A stretch of DNA of 8,731 bases from an uncultured Acidimicrobiaceae bacterium (GTDB lineage Bacteria > Actinomycetota > Acidimicrobiia > Acidimicrobiales > MedAcidi-G1): the NCBI GenBank assembly GCA_913054115.1, contig CAJXIS010000075.1, positions 1-8,731 on the forward strand, in the 5' to 3' direction. The position numbers and the translations under genes are program-made. Under the pieces are notes generated by a model. It was given only the letters and a program-made list of their open reading frames with translations, was not told the origin of the DNA and did no database searches. Each line of letters opens with the position of its first letter. Positions within the stretch are counted from its first letter, which is position 1. Positions 1 to 7,330 of the stretch are shown here, in pieces.

Positions 1-698
1 CGGAGAACCTGGTCGACCTGCAGGACCGGATACTCGCAACGGGAGCGGATGTCGGCCTGGCATTCGACGGAGATGCCGACCGGGTCTTCCTGGTCGACGA
101 ACGCGCCCGGCCGGTCTCCGGCACGCTGACCACGGCACTCGTCGCACGATCGGTCCTGCGGCGGGAACCGGGAGCGACGATCGTGCACAACCTGATCTGC
201 GGCAAGGTGGTGCCCGAGGTGATCGCGGAGCACGGAGGCCGGGCGGTCCGGACCAGGGTCGGGCACTCGTTCATCAAGGCGGTCATGGCCGACGAGGGCG
301 CCGCCTTCGGCGGTGAGCATTCCGGCCACTACTACTTCCGCGACAACTGGCGGGCCGACTCGGGGCTGATCGCCGCCCTGATCGTGCTCGAGGAGCTCTC
401 GAAATCCGGCGGGACGTTGAGCGAACTGCTCGAACCGTTCGACCGCCATGCCGCCTCGGGCGAGATCAACACCGTCGTGGACGACCCCGCAGGGGTGATC
501 GAGCAGGTGGCACAGCACTACGCCGGCCTGCCACAGGATCGGCTCGACGGCCTCACCGTCGAACCCGGCGGCTGGTGGTTCAACCTCCGACCGTCCAACA
601 CGGAACCGCTGCTCCGACTCAACCTCGAGGCTTCCGATGCCGAGTCCTGCGCCGCCCGCGTGGCGGAGGTCAGGGCACTGATCGACGCCGCCGACTGA
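1..698 (+). CDS. manB: Phosphomannomutase / phosphoglucomutase, 3' part (partial)
   Basis: The 3' part of an alpha-D-phosphohexomutase that would interconvert mannose-6-phosphate and mannose-1-phosphate in the cytoplasm, supplying GDP-mannose. The reading frame is open from base 3; the start and the active-site serine lie outside the window. Three family landmarks are visible in order: the metal-binding loop DGDADR (bases 66-83), the sugar-recognition loop GEHSGH (312-329) and the phosphate-binding RPSNTEP near the C-terminus (588-608). The GEHSxHYYFRD form with WFNLRxSNTEPLLRLN is what I remember of actinobacterial ManB (Rv3257c-like), and the neighbouring manA and TobH-like genes point the same way. 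Phosphoglucomutase or dual activity cannot be excluded from sequence. It ends in TGA, 23 nt before the next gene. Confidence 0.93.
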   Translation, partial: ENLVDLQDRILATGADVGLAFDGDADRVFLVDERARPVSGTLTTALVARSVLRREPGATIVHNLICGKVVPEVIAEHGGRAVRTRVGHSFIKAVMADEGAAFGGEHSGHYYFRDNWRADSGLIAALIVLEELSKSGGTLSELLEPFDRHAASGEINTVVDDPAGVIEQVAQHYAGLPQDRLDGLTVEPGGWWFNLRPSNTEPLLRLNLEASDAESCAARVAEVRALIDAAD

Positions 699-709
699 AC
701 CACCGACCG

Positions 710-715
710 TAGGAT
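710..715 (+). promoter_or_regulatory. -10 element TAGGAT, probable leaderless promoter of the Trm112-like gene
   Basis: The hexamer TAGGAT fits the actinobacterial -10 pattern TAnnnT. It ends 6 nt before the ATG at 722, so transcription would begin at or next to the start codon. No Shine-Dalgarno sequence or clear -35 box is visible. It would drive the Trm112-like gene, manA and the TobH-like gene, none of which has another hexamer. Confidence 0.6.
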
Positions 716-721
716 CCGGCT

Positions 722-958
722 ATGACCCTCGACCCGATGCTGCTCGAGATCCTTGCCTGCCCGGACGACAAGGGCCCGCTGCTCTACTTCGCCGACGAGC
801 ACGCCCTCTACAACCCGAGGATCCGTCGCCGCTACGTGGTCCGCGACGGCATCCCCGTGCTGCTGATCGACGAGGCCGAGTCCGTCGACGAGACCGAACA
901 CGATCGCCTGCTGGCACTGGCCGAGGCAACGGGCGTGCGCCCCACGTTCGACGCCTGA
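722..958 (+). CDS. Trm112/UPF0434-like small protein lacking zinc ligands
   Basis: A 78-residue protein of the Trm112p-like (UPF0434/YcaR) family. LLEILACP near residues 7-14 and RDGIPVLLIDEA in the middle are the family hallmarks. Eukaryotic and archaeal Trm112 is an activating partner of methyltransferases; bacterial members are poorly understood, so no reaction is assigned. The zinc-binding form has paired cysteines (CPxC and a second pair). Here only Cys13 is present (CPDDKG) and the second pair is replaced by a segment reading LYNPRIRRRY, so zinc is probably not bound. The gene sits between manB and manA, a position where small Trm112-like genes also occur in other actinobacteria. The start is the ATG placed 6 nt after a -10-like hexamer, with no Shine-Dalgarno sequence. 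Manually read, family assignment fairly sure, role unknown. Confidence 0.85.
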   Translation: MTLDPMLLEILACPDDKGPLLYFADEHALYNPRIRRRYVVRDGIPVLLIDEAESVDETEHDRLLALAEATGVRPTFDA

Positions 959-980
959 CGGCTCCCTCCCGCCGCATTCG

Positions 981-2150
981 ATGGACCACCTCCAGGGCCG
1001 ACTCCAGCACTACGACTGGGGATCGACCACCGCCCTGGCCGAGCTGCGGGGTCTCGAGCCCACGGGTAGCCCCGAGGCCGAACTCTGGTTCGGGGCACAC
1101 CCCTCGTCGCCGGCGACCCTGGACCGGGGTGGCCGAACGGATGGCCTCGACGCCGTCCTCGCCGCCGATCCCTCGGCAGAGCTCGGGCCGGCCGCCGGCA
1201 TGCGGGAAGGCACGCTGCCGTTCCTCGTGAAGCTGCTGGCCGCAGACGTTCCGCTGTCGATCCAGGCGCACCCGGACCGTCCGGCCGCCGAGGCCGGCTA
1301 CGCCGCCGAGAACGAGTCGGGCATTCCCCTCGGATCGGCGAACCGGTCGTTCCGGGATGCCCGCCGCAAACCGGAGCTGGTGGTCGCGGTGACCCCGTTC
1401 CGGGCCCTGTGCGGCTTTCGCCAGATCGGCGAGGCGCTCGGGGTGGCGGCCGCCCTCGGCTTGCCCGACGAGCTGCTGGCACCCCTCCGCGAACAGGGCC
1501 CGGTCGCCTGGTCCGATGTCGTTGGCAGGATCCTGACCGGCGATCCATCGGAAACGGTCGAAGCCATGATGGCGCACTGCGGCAGGGGCGTTGCCGGGGC
1601 ATGGGCGGCGACGGCCGACCTGGTCCTCGAACTGTCCGGTCGGTTCCCCGGCGACCCGGCGCTGGCCCTCGTGCCGCTGCTCGTGGAGCACCATCTCGAG
1701 CCCGGTGAGGCACTGTTCCTCGGGCCGGGTGTCCTCCACGCCTACCTCGGCGGCCTGGCGGTCGAGGTGATGGCCTCCTCGGACAACGTCCTGCGGGGTG
1801 GGCTGACCAGCAAGCACGTCGACGTCGAGCGGCTCGTCGAATCACTCGACCCGGGCGCTGCGGCGACCTGCGTGCAGCGGCCCGGCCCCGGCGTCCACCG
1901 CTACGACACGCCCGTCGAGGAGTTCTCGGTGTGGCGCATGGAAGGCACGACCGTCGCAGTGAACGGTCGATCGGGGCCGGACATCGTCGTGTGCATCGAC
2001 GGCTCGACGGCCCTGACGTCGGCGGGAACGGGTGCCGGGCTCGAGTTGGCCCCGGGATGTGCCGCGTGGGTGCCCCATGACGACGGCGCCTACCGGATCG
2101 ACGCCGGGGGCCTCGCCTATCGCATCACCACCGGCGAGCCGGGAGCCTGA
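981..2150 (+). CDS. manA: Mannose-6-phosphate isomerase, class I
   Basis: A 389-residue type I phosphomannose isomerase interconverting fructose-6-phosphate and mannose-6-phosphate in the cytosol, the step before the phosphomannomutase encoded just upstream. The N-terminus HYDWGS (10-15) is the family opening. Expected metal ligands are visible: Gln95 and His97 in SIQAHPD, Glu132 in KPELVV and His253 in GVLHAY. Arg272 in DNVLRGGLTSKHVDV matches the conserved catalytic-site arginine. Length is usual for the cupin-fold family. The gene starts 22 nt after the Trm112-like gene with no good Shine-Dalgarno sequence and no hexamer of its own, so it is probably co-transcribed. Its TGA is followed after one base by the next start. 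The C-terminal third is the least conserved part. Confidence 0.95.
   Translation: MDHLQGRLQHYDWGSTTALAELRGLEPTGSPEAELWFGAHPSSPATLDRGGRTDGLDAVLAADPSAELGPAAGMREGTLPFLVKLLAADVPLSIQAHPDRPAAEAGYAAENESGIPLGSANRSFRDARRKPELVVAVTPFRALCGFRQIGEALGVAAALGLPDELLAPLREQGPVAWSDVVGRILTGDPSETVEAMMAHCGRGVAGAWAATADLVLELSGRFPGDPALALVPLLVEHHLEPGEALFLGPGVLHAYLGGLAVEVMASSDNVLRGGLTSKHVDVERLVESLDPGAAATCVQRPGPGVHRYDTPVEEFSVWRMEGTTVAVNGRSGPDIVVCIDGSTALTSAGTGAGLELAPGCAAWVPHDDGAYRIDAGGLAYRITTGEPGA
2141..2145 (+). promoter_or_regulatory. Ribosome binding site deciding the TobH-like start
   Basis: GGGAG lies 6 nt before the GTG at 2152 and 12 nt before the in-frame ATG at 2158. The spacing favours the GTG. It lies within the end of manA, which suggests translational coupling. 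Confidence 0.5.
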
Positions 2151-2151
2151 C

Positions 2152-3075
2152 GTGTCGATGCTCGAAGGCCCGCGCGACAGCCTCGGACTGGTTGAGGCGT
2201 CGCTGGGGGCACCCGACGAGATGCGCCGTCTGTCCACCGAGGCCCTCGAGGTCGACTTCGGCGCCCGACGGGACCCGCTGTTCGTCGTCCTCGGGGGAGA
2301 GGGGCTGGGTCGTCTCGTCGCCAGGGCTATCGCCGCATTCGTCGCTCCGACCGCGCCGTGCCCCGTCGTCGTGCTGCCGTCCGGTGTGACCGGCGGGACG
2401 TTCCCCGAGCGCACGCTCGATGTCCGGTTCGGCCAGGCGCAGGCCGACCCGGCAGGTCAGCAGTTTCACGCCCCGTCCGGGCCTGCAGGACTCGCCGAAC
2501 GACTGGGGCTCGCCCCACAACTGGTGGCCGGTCTCGTGCTGCTGGCGCAGGCAGGCCTCGGACCGGAGCCCGACGTCGAGGCGCTGGCCGCCCGGCTCTC
2601 GGATCGCCTCGATGCCCTGCAGGCGGAGGGTGTCGTCGATCGGCTCGTTGCCCGCATCGGCCGCACGCTGCCGCTCGTGCACGGAGGAGGACCCGTCGGA
2701 AGCGTGCTCGCCGACCACGCCAAGTTCCAGGTGAACCGTCATGGCAAGGTGGCCTGCTGGTCGGCGGCGACCCCCGAACTGGCGTACGACGAGGTCTGCT
2801 CCTGGGGGCAGCACGGCGACGTCACCCGCCAGGTGTTCACGGCGGTCTTCCTGCGGGGCACCCACGAGCCGCCGGCGGATGCCGGGGCACTCGACCGCTA
2901 TGCGGACCTGGTCGACGAGTTCGTCGCCAGTGTCCTGTCAGTGGAGGGCGGCACCGGCGAGCCGCTCGCGGATGCTTGTGTCCTCGCCGTCATGGGCGAG
3001 CAACTGGGCCTGCGCCTGGCGCTCGCCGAGGGCTTCGACCCGGCACCGGCACCGGGCCTCGAGTGGAGCGTGTGA
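2152..3075 (+). CDS. TobH-like / bifunctional PGI-PMI homologue, probably catalytically altered
   Basis: A 307-residue protein resembling the archaeal-type bifunctional phosphoglucose/phosphomannose isomerases (SIS fold) and the actinobacterial protein found beside manA and manB (Rv3256c, often called TobH). The N-terminal half carries a decayed nucleotide-like loop, VVLGGEGLGR (45-54), where SIS isomerases have a GGS motif. The C-terminal half matches the bact-PGI C domain: QVNRHGK (193-199) for the family's NENxK, PELAYDE (208-214) for PELxHNE, and GFDPAPAP near the end for G(V/I)DPTPV. The catalytic Glu and His positions are Arg196 and Tyr212, separated by 16 residues as I recall for the characterised enzyme, and the Thr of DPTP is Ala298. 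Isomerase activity therefore looks lost, which suggests a regulatory or binding role in mannose metabolism. Start GTG chosen from spacing to GGGAG; it follows manA after one base. Confidence 0.8.
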   Translation: MSMLEGPRDSLGLVEASLGAPDEMRRLSTEALEVDFGARRDPLFVVLGGEGLGRLVARAIAAFVAPTAPCPVVVLPSGVTGGTFPERTLDVRFGQAQADPAGQQFHAPSGPAGLAERLGLAPQLVAGLVLLAQAGLGPEPDVEALAARLSDRLDALQAEGVVDRLVARIGRTLPLVHGGGPVGSVLADHAKFQVNRHGKVACWSAATPELAYDEVCSWGQHGDVTRQVFTAVFLRGTHEPPADAGALDRYADLVDEFVASVLSVEGGTGEPLADACVLAVMGEQLGLRLALAEGFDPAPAPGLEWSV

Positions 3076-3080
3076 GCCGG

Positions 3081-3086
3081 TAGCCT
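3081..3086 (+). promoter_or_regulatory. -10 element TAGCCT upstream of sahH
   Basis: TAGCCT fits TAnnnT and lies 5 nt after the TobH-like stop codon. A start of transcription 7-8 nt downstream (about 3093-3094) would give sahH a leader of about 97 nt. No convincing -35 box is seen. It would also drive udk, which has no hexamer of its own. Confidence 0.5.
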
Positions 3087-3090
3087 GACC

Positions 3091-3101
3091 GCAGCGGCTG
3101 C
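3091..3101 (+). repeat. 11-bp perfect dyad at the predicted sahH transcription start
   Basis: GCAGC and GCTGC flank a single central base, giving a perfect inverted repeat that covers the predicted transcription start. A one-base centre is too tight for an RNA hairpin, so a DNA operator is the more natural reading. G+C-rich DNA makes chance occurrence quite possible. Confidence 0.3.
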
Positions 3102-3134
3102 CCGAACGGCGTCAGACGACCCCAGCACGAACAG

Positions 3135-3156
3135 CGCCCGACATCGAGTCGGTGCG
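3135..3156 (+). other. Hairpin in the sahH leader
   Basis: CGCCCGAC pairs with GTCGG-T-GCG, giving eight base pairs with one bulged base (T3153) and a five-base loop. It ends about 23 nt before the sahH Shine-Dalgarno sequence. It has no following T-run, so it is not an obvious terminator. It does not match the SAH riboswitch core as I remember it. Its role, if any, is unknown. Confidence 0.35.
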
Positions 3157-3178
3157 GCACAACGTTTCGAGGAATCCC

Positions 3179-3184
3179 GAGGAG
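3179..3184 (+). promoter_or_regulatory. Ribosome binding site of sahH
   Basis: GAGGAG lies 5 nt before the ATG at 3190, the expected place for a Shine-Dalgarno sequence. A second CGAGGA occurs 11 nt upstream. This fixes the start and contrasts with the leaderless-looking genes nearby. Confidence 0.75.
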
Positions 3185-3189
3185 TCGTC

Positions 3190-4632
<1,443 letters not shown>

Positions 4633-4651
4633 GCCGGCCGGGGTCACAGGG

Positions 4652-5305
4652 GTGTCCGTCGTCTGCGGCATCTGCGGGGGGAGCGGCGCCGGCAAGTCGA
4701 CCCTGGTGAGGGCCGTGGTCGATCGTCTGGAGCAGCGCGGCATCGAGGTGGCCCTGCTGCCGTTCGACGACTACTACCACGACCATGGCCACCTCGAGGT
4801 CACCGAACGGGCACTCGTCAACTACGACCACCCCGACTCGCTGGACCTCGAGCGGTTCACCGCCGACCTGGAGGACCTGGCCGGAGGCCGGTCGGTGGAC
4901 GCTCCGGTCTACGACCTCGCCACGCACTGCCGGCTGCCGACGTCGCGGCGGCTGTCGCCCCAGCCCGTGCTGCTCACGGAGGGCATCCTGCTGCTGGCGA
5001 CCCCCGAGGTTCGGCGCCGGTTGGACGTGACCGTCTTCGTCGAGGCGCCCGAGGACCTGCGCCTCCAACGGCGCATCGTCCGCGACGTCGAGGAGCGGGG
5101 TCGGACCCCCGCCGGCGTGCGGGCGCAGTTCGCAGCGACCGTGGCGCCGATGTACGAGCGTTTCGTCGCACCGTTCGCGTCACGGGCCGATCGGATCGTC
5201 GATGGGACGGGCGACCTGGCCCGACAGGCCGAGGATCTCGCCGACCTGCTCATCGAACGACTGGATGGGGACACCACCGACCGGACTGTCGCACCCCGTA
5301 CCTAA
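4652..5305 (+). CDS. udk: Uridine kinase
   Basis: A 217-residue P-loop nucleoside kinase that would phosphorylate uridine and cytidine using a nucleoside triphosphate, in cytosolic pyrimidine salvage. The Walker A motif GGSGAGKST is at residues 9-17, DDYYHD at 39-44, followed by the family signatures NYDHPDSLD, PVYDLATHCR and LTEGILLL, and the lid region LQRRIVRDVEERGR. Length matches uridine kinases. The GTG start is chosen because only a short run precedes the P-loop, as in relatives; an upstream ATG at 4598 would overlap the end of sahH and add unrelated sequence. The gap to sahH is 19 nt with only a weak ribosome site and no hexamer, suggesting co-transcription. It ends in TAA, the only TAA stop here, and that codon forms part of the next promoter-like hexamer. 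Confidence 0.92.
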   Translation: MSVVCGICGGSGAGKSTLVRAVVDRLEQRGIEVALLPFDDYYHDHGHLEVTERALVNYDHPDSLDLERFTADLEDLAGGRSVDAPVYDLATHCRLPTSRRLSPQPVLLTEGILLLATPEVRRRLDVTVFVEAPEDLRLQRRIVRDVEERGRTPAGVRAQFAATVAPMYERFVAPFASRADRIVDGTGDLARQAEDLADLLIERLDGDTTDRTVAPRT

Positions 5306-5308
5306 CGT
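5303..5308 (+). promoter_or_regulatory. -10 element TAACGT, leaderless promoter of the ComF-family gene
   Basis: TAACGT ends 7 nt before the ATG at 5316. Its first three bases are the TAA stop codon of udk. No Shine-Dalgarno sequence is seen before the ATG, which supports a leaderless mRNA. Confidence 0.62.
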
Positions 5309-5315
5309 CGGCGGT

Positions 5316-5948
5316 ATGCCGATGAACCGTCGAACGTCCGACTGCCGGAGCTGCCCGTTGTCCGGGTCCGGACCCTGCGCAACGTGCGTCGCACACCTCG
5401 GGCCCGAACCGCTCGTCTGGACGCCTCCGGGCGTGGACCACATCCGGGTGCTCGGTCCTTACGACGGACCGGCGGGTGTGCTCGTGCGGGGCCTCAAGTT
5501 CGCCAACCACCGTGCACCCGTCCATGCCCTCGGGGCCGCCCTGGCCGCCGTGGGTCGCCGCGAGGGCGACCTCCCCGACCTGGTGACCTGGGTGCCGAGC
5601 ACCGTTGAGCGCCGCAACCGGCGTGGTGTGGAGCACGCTGCCCTGCTGGCCCGGGCGACCGGGCGTGCACTCGGCGTGCCCGTGCGTCGCCTGCTGCTCC
5701 GGGCACCGGGTCCGCCCCAGTCGACCCGCAGCCTCCACCAGCGGCGGCGTGGCCCGACCATGCGCTCCCGCCGGCTGGCACCGGGAGCGGCGATCGTCAT
5801 CGTCGACGATGTCGTGACGACGGGAACGTCGCTTGCGACCGCCGCCGCCGCACTGCGCGCGGCCGGTGCGTCACGGGTCTCGGCGATCGTCGTCGCTGCC
5901 ACAACGGGCGGCGGAGGGGCACGTCCGAGGGATGGCGTCGGTCGATAG
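5316..5948 (+). CDS. ComF-family amidophosphoribosyltransferase-like protein
   Basis: A 210-residue protein of the ComF/GntX family. It has an N-terminal zinc-ribbon-like CxxC pair (Cys10/Cys13 and Cys21/Cys24), then YDGPAGVLVRGLKF, a central VTWVPSTVERRNRRG segment and the phosphoribosyltransferase PRPP-binding loop VDDVVTTGTS (163-172). ComF in competent bacteria takes part in DNA uptake; in most other bacteria its job and substrate are unclear, and no competence genes are visible here. The start is the ATG 7 nt after TAACGT; an ATG two codons later (5322) is possible. The open frame extends further upstream within udk, but that part has no family resemblance. The stop TAG is itself the first half of the next gene's -10-like hexamer. 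The tail is Gly/Arg-rich and looks disordered. Confidence 0.88.
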   Translation: MPMNRRTSDCRSCPLSGSGPCATCVAHLGPEPLVWTPPGVDHIRVLGPYDGPAGVLVRGLKFANHRAPVHALGAALAAVGRREGDLPDLVTWVPSTVERRNRRGVEHAALLARATGRALGVPVRRLLLRAPGPPQSTRSLHQRRRGPTMRSRRLAPGAAIVIVDDVVTTGTSLATAAAALRAAGASRVSAIVVAATTGGGGARPRDGVGR

Positions 5949-5951
5949 CGT
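5946..5951 (+). promoter_or_regulatory. -10 element TAGCGT, leaderless promoter of the membrane protein gene
   Basis: TAGCGT ends 7 nt before the ATG at 5959 and begins with the TAG stop codon of the ComF-family gene. The identical hexamer with the same spacing occurs before the PimA-like gene at 8246. Confidence 0.62.
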
Positions 5952-5958
5952 CCGGCGC

Positions 5959-6477
5959 ATGCACCCGGACGAACCCGTTGCCGACGAGTCGATCGCCGAT
6001 GCACAGGTCCGCGATGAGCTGCCGACAGATCTCGACGTCGCCGCCACCATGGGCGACTACGTCTTTCCCGACAACAGTCGTCGACGCATCCCCGGTTACA
6101 TGTACCTCTTCCTCGGACTCGCGGCTCTGGTCGTCGTCGCCGTGGCCGATGGATCGGCGCTGGTCAACGGCGGCTTCCTGGTCGGCGGCGCAGCGCTCGT
6201 CCTGATGGGCGCCTATCACCTGCAGGCCGGATGGCATGTCGCCTTCGACGAGCGCGAGGCCCTGGTCGCCGCCACCCGGGCGGTGGGGTTCCCCATCGGC
6301 CATGCCTCGGCGCAGATGGCCTGGCGGGGCCTGCGCAGCCGACCCACTTGGCGCATCCTGCTCTACTCGAACGAATCCCCTCCCGATCGACGGGGGCTGG
6401 TCCTGGTCGATGCCGTCGACGGCTCGATCGTGGCCCAGTTCGACGAGGAGAACCCCGAGGACTGGTCGGCGGACTGA
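5959..6477 (+). CDS. Hypothetical two-helix membrane protein
   Basis: A 172-residue protein I do not recognise. Residues 1-40 are acidic and hydrophilic. Two hydrophobic stretches follow, about 46-63 (GYMYLFLGLAALVVVAVA) and 67-86, separated by only a few residues, which suggests a helical hairpin. The C-terminal half (about 90-172) is soluble, with a WRILLYSNE segment and then RRGLVLVDAVDGSIV and an acidic end, DEENPEDW. The positive RRR at 41-43 just before the first helix suggests that both termini lie in the cytoplasm. The start at 5959 is chosen because it lies 7 nt after TAGCGT. An in-frame ATG at 5932 would overlap the ComF gene, but has a GGAGGGG 12 nt upstream and remains possible. 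It stands just before the phospholipid synthesis genes with its own promoter, so a role in the envelope is a guess only. Confidence 0.75.
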   Translation: MHPDEPVADESIADAQVRDELPTDLDVAATMGDYVFPDNSRRRIPGYMYLFLGLAALVVVAVADGSALVNGGFLVGGAALVLMGAYHLQAGWHVAFDEREALVAATRAVGFPIGHASAQMAWRGLRSRPTWRILLYSNESPPDRRGLVLVDAVDGSIVAQFDEENPEDWSAD

Positions 6478-6478
6478 C

Positions 6479-6515
6479 CCACCCGGGTTGCACGCCGGCC
6501 CAGCGTGTCGGGTGG
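6479..6515 (+). terminator. Hairpin after the membrane protein gene, possible terminator
   Basis: CCACCCG (6479-6485) pairs perfectly with CGGGTGG (6509-6515), and an inner CACGC/GCGTG stem (6491-6495 with 6503-6507) closes a 7-base loop. It starts 2 nt after the stop codon. No T-run follows, so intrinsic termination is uncertain, although such hairpins without T-runs are often proposed as terminators in high-G+C actinobacteria. Confidence 0.4.
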
Positions 6516-6546
6516 CACGTGGGGGGAGTCGACCCCCGTGGGCACC
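6511..6546 (+). other. Second hairpin, overlapping the first
   Basis: GGTG, CAC and GGGGG (6511-6525) pair with CCCCC, GTG and CACC (6533-6546), with a GT bulge (6519-6520), an unpaired G6515 opposite GG 6541-6542, and a seven-base loop. It shares bases 6511-6515 with the first hairpin, so the two cannot form fully together. It lies just upstream of the TAGCAT hexamer at 6554. Confidence 0.35.
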
Positions 6547-6553
6547 GCACAGG

Positions 6554-6559
6554 TAGCAT
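6554..6559 (+). promoter_or_regulatory. -10 element TAGCAT upstream of pgsA
   Basis: TAGCAT would give a transcription start about 6567 and a leader of about 62 nt before the pgsA ATG. This is the probable promoter for pgsA-patA. TCGACC at 6529-6534 is a weak -35 candidate with a long 19-nt spacer. Confidence 0.5.
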
Positions 6560-6616
6560 GGCCACGATCTCAGCCCTGCCCGCAGCGCCGGCCGGCGACA
6601 CCGCAGTTCGGGCGAC

Positions 6617-6622
6617 AGGAGG
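6617..6622 (+). promoter_or_regulatory. Ribosome binding site of pgsA
   Basis: AGGAGG, a full Shine-Dalgarno sequence, lies 6 nt before the ATG at 6629. It is the strongest ribosome site in the window and fixes the pgsA start. Confidence 0.85.
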
Positions 6623-6628
6623 CATCAC

Positions 6629-7321
6629 ATGCTGGATGGAAACTGGCGTACCGCCGTCGATCGCGGCCTGATGCCGATCGGCCGCAGCCTGCGGCGCACG
6701 GGCATCTCGGCCGACGCGGTCACGGTCACCGGGATCGTGATGGCCTCGGCCGCAGCGGTCAGCATCGGACTCGGCTACCTCCGGTTCGGTCTCCTCTTCC
6801 TCGTGCTGACCGGGATTCCCGATGCCCTCGACGGCGCCGTGGCGAAGGCCTCGGGCACCTCCTCGAAGCGTGGCGCCTTCTTCGACTCGGTCTCCGACCG
6901 AATCACCGACGCCCTCCTGTTCGGCGGCATCGCCTGGCATTTCGCCGGGACGGAACCCGGCCACATCATGATGCTGCCCGTCGCCGTCATGGCCGCCGCC
7001 ATGCTCGTGTCCTACATGCGGGCGAAGGCCGAATCACTCGGATACGACGCCAAGGGCGGCCTGATGGAACGGGCCGAGCGGTTCCTGGTGCTCGGTGTGG
7101 GACTGCTCTTCGCCGAGGTCCTGATCGCCGTCCTCTGGCTGATGCTCGTCCTGACGCTCGTCACCGCCGTACAGCGCTTCGTCAAGGTCTGGCGCCAGGC
7201 AGGCCTCGAGCGGGAGGCGCCCGATCGTCGTCGAGCCGAACGCCGTCGCCAGTTGCGTACCGACCGGCGTGTGCAGCGTCGGGCCCGCATGGCCGCACGC
7301 CGTAGCAGGCTCGACCACTAG
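6629..7321 (+). CDS. pgsA1: CDP-alcohol phosphatidyltransferase, probable phosphatidylinositol phosphate synthase
   Basis: A 230-residue integral membrane enzyme expected to join CDP-diacylglycerol to inositol phosphate, making the inositol phospholipid on which PIMs are built. The CDP-alcohol motif is present: Asp65, Asp68-Gly69, Ala72-Lys73, Gly82, Asp86 and Asp90 (DALDGAVAK with GAFFDSVSD). The usual AR of the motif is AK here, a conservative change. Hydrophobic stretches lie around 32-50, 54-66, 92-104, 110-128 and 150-178. The segment VSYMRAKAESLGY with GGLMERAERF matches mycobacterial PgsA1 (ISYIKARAE, GGFIERPER). The last 40 residues are very basic and probably cytoplasmic. The inositol assignment rests on that resemblance and on the patA and pimA genes that follow. 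It has its own leader and a strong ribosome site. Confidence 0.9.
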   Translation: MLDGNWRTAVDRGLMPIGRSLRRTGISADAVTVTGIVMASAAAVSIGLGYLRFGLLFLVLTGIPDALDGAVAKASGTSSKRGAFFDSVSDRITDALLFGGIAWHFAGTEPGHIMMLPVAVMAAAMLVSYMRAKAESLGYDAKGGLMERAERFLVLGVGLLFAEVLIAVLWLMLVLTLVTAVQRFVKVWRQAGLEREAPDRRRAERRRQLRTDRRVQRRARMAARRSRLDH

Positions 7322-7330
7322 ACGACCGAC

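Noticed and set aside
720..1817. Long minus-strand open frame opposite the Trm112-like gene and manA
   Set aside because: Low-complexity Arg/Gly/Pro-rich product opposite well-recognised genes; a shadow caused by high G+C.
2032..2151. Upstream in-frame start for the TobH-like gene
   Set aside because: It would overlap manA by about 120 nt and add a low-complexity Pro/Ser stretch; GTG 2152 has a well-spaced GGGAG.
3087..3189. SAH or SAM-IV riboswitch before sahH
   Set aside because: The conserved core sequences I remember for these classes are not visible; only the Shine-Dalgarno partly resembles the GAGGAGCG stretch.
5202..5315. Upstream in-frame start for the ComF-family gene
   Set aside because: It lies inside udk and adds sequence unlike ComF; the ATG at 5316 has a -10 element at leaderless spacing.
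6558..6671. Small open frame starting in the TAGCAT element before pgsA
   Set aside because: 37 codons, Ala/Pro-rich, overlaps the start of pgsA in another frame and has no ribosome site.
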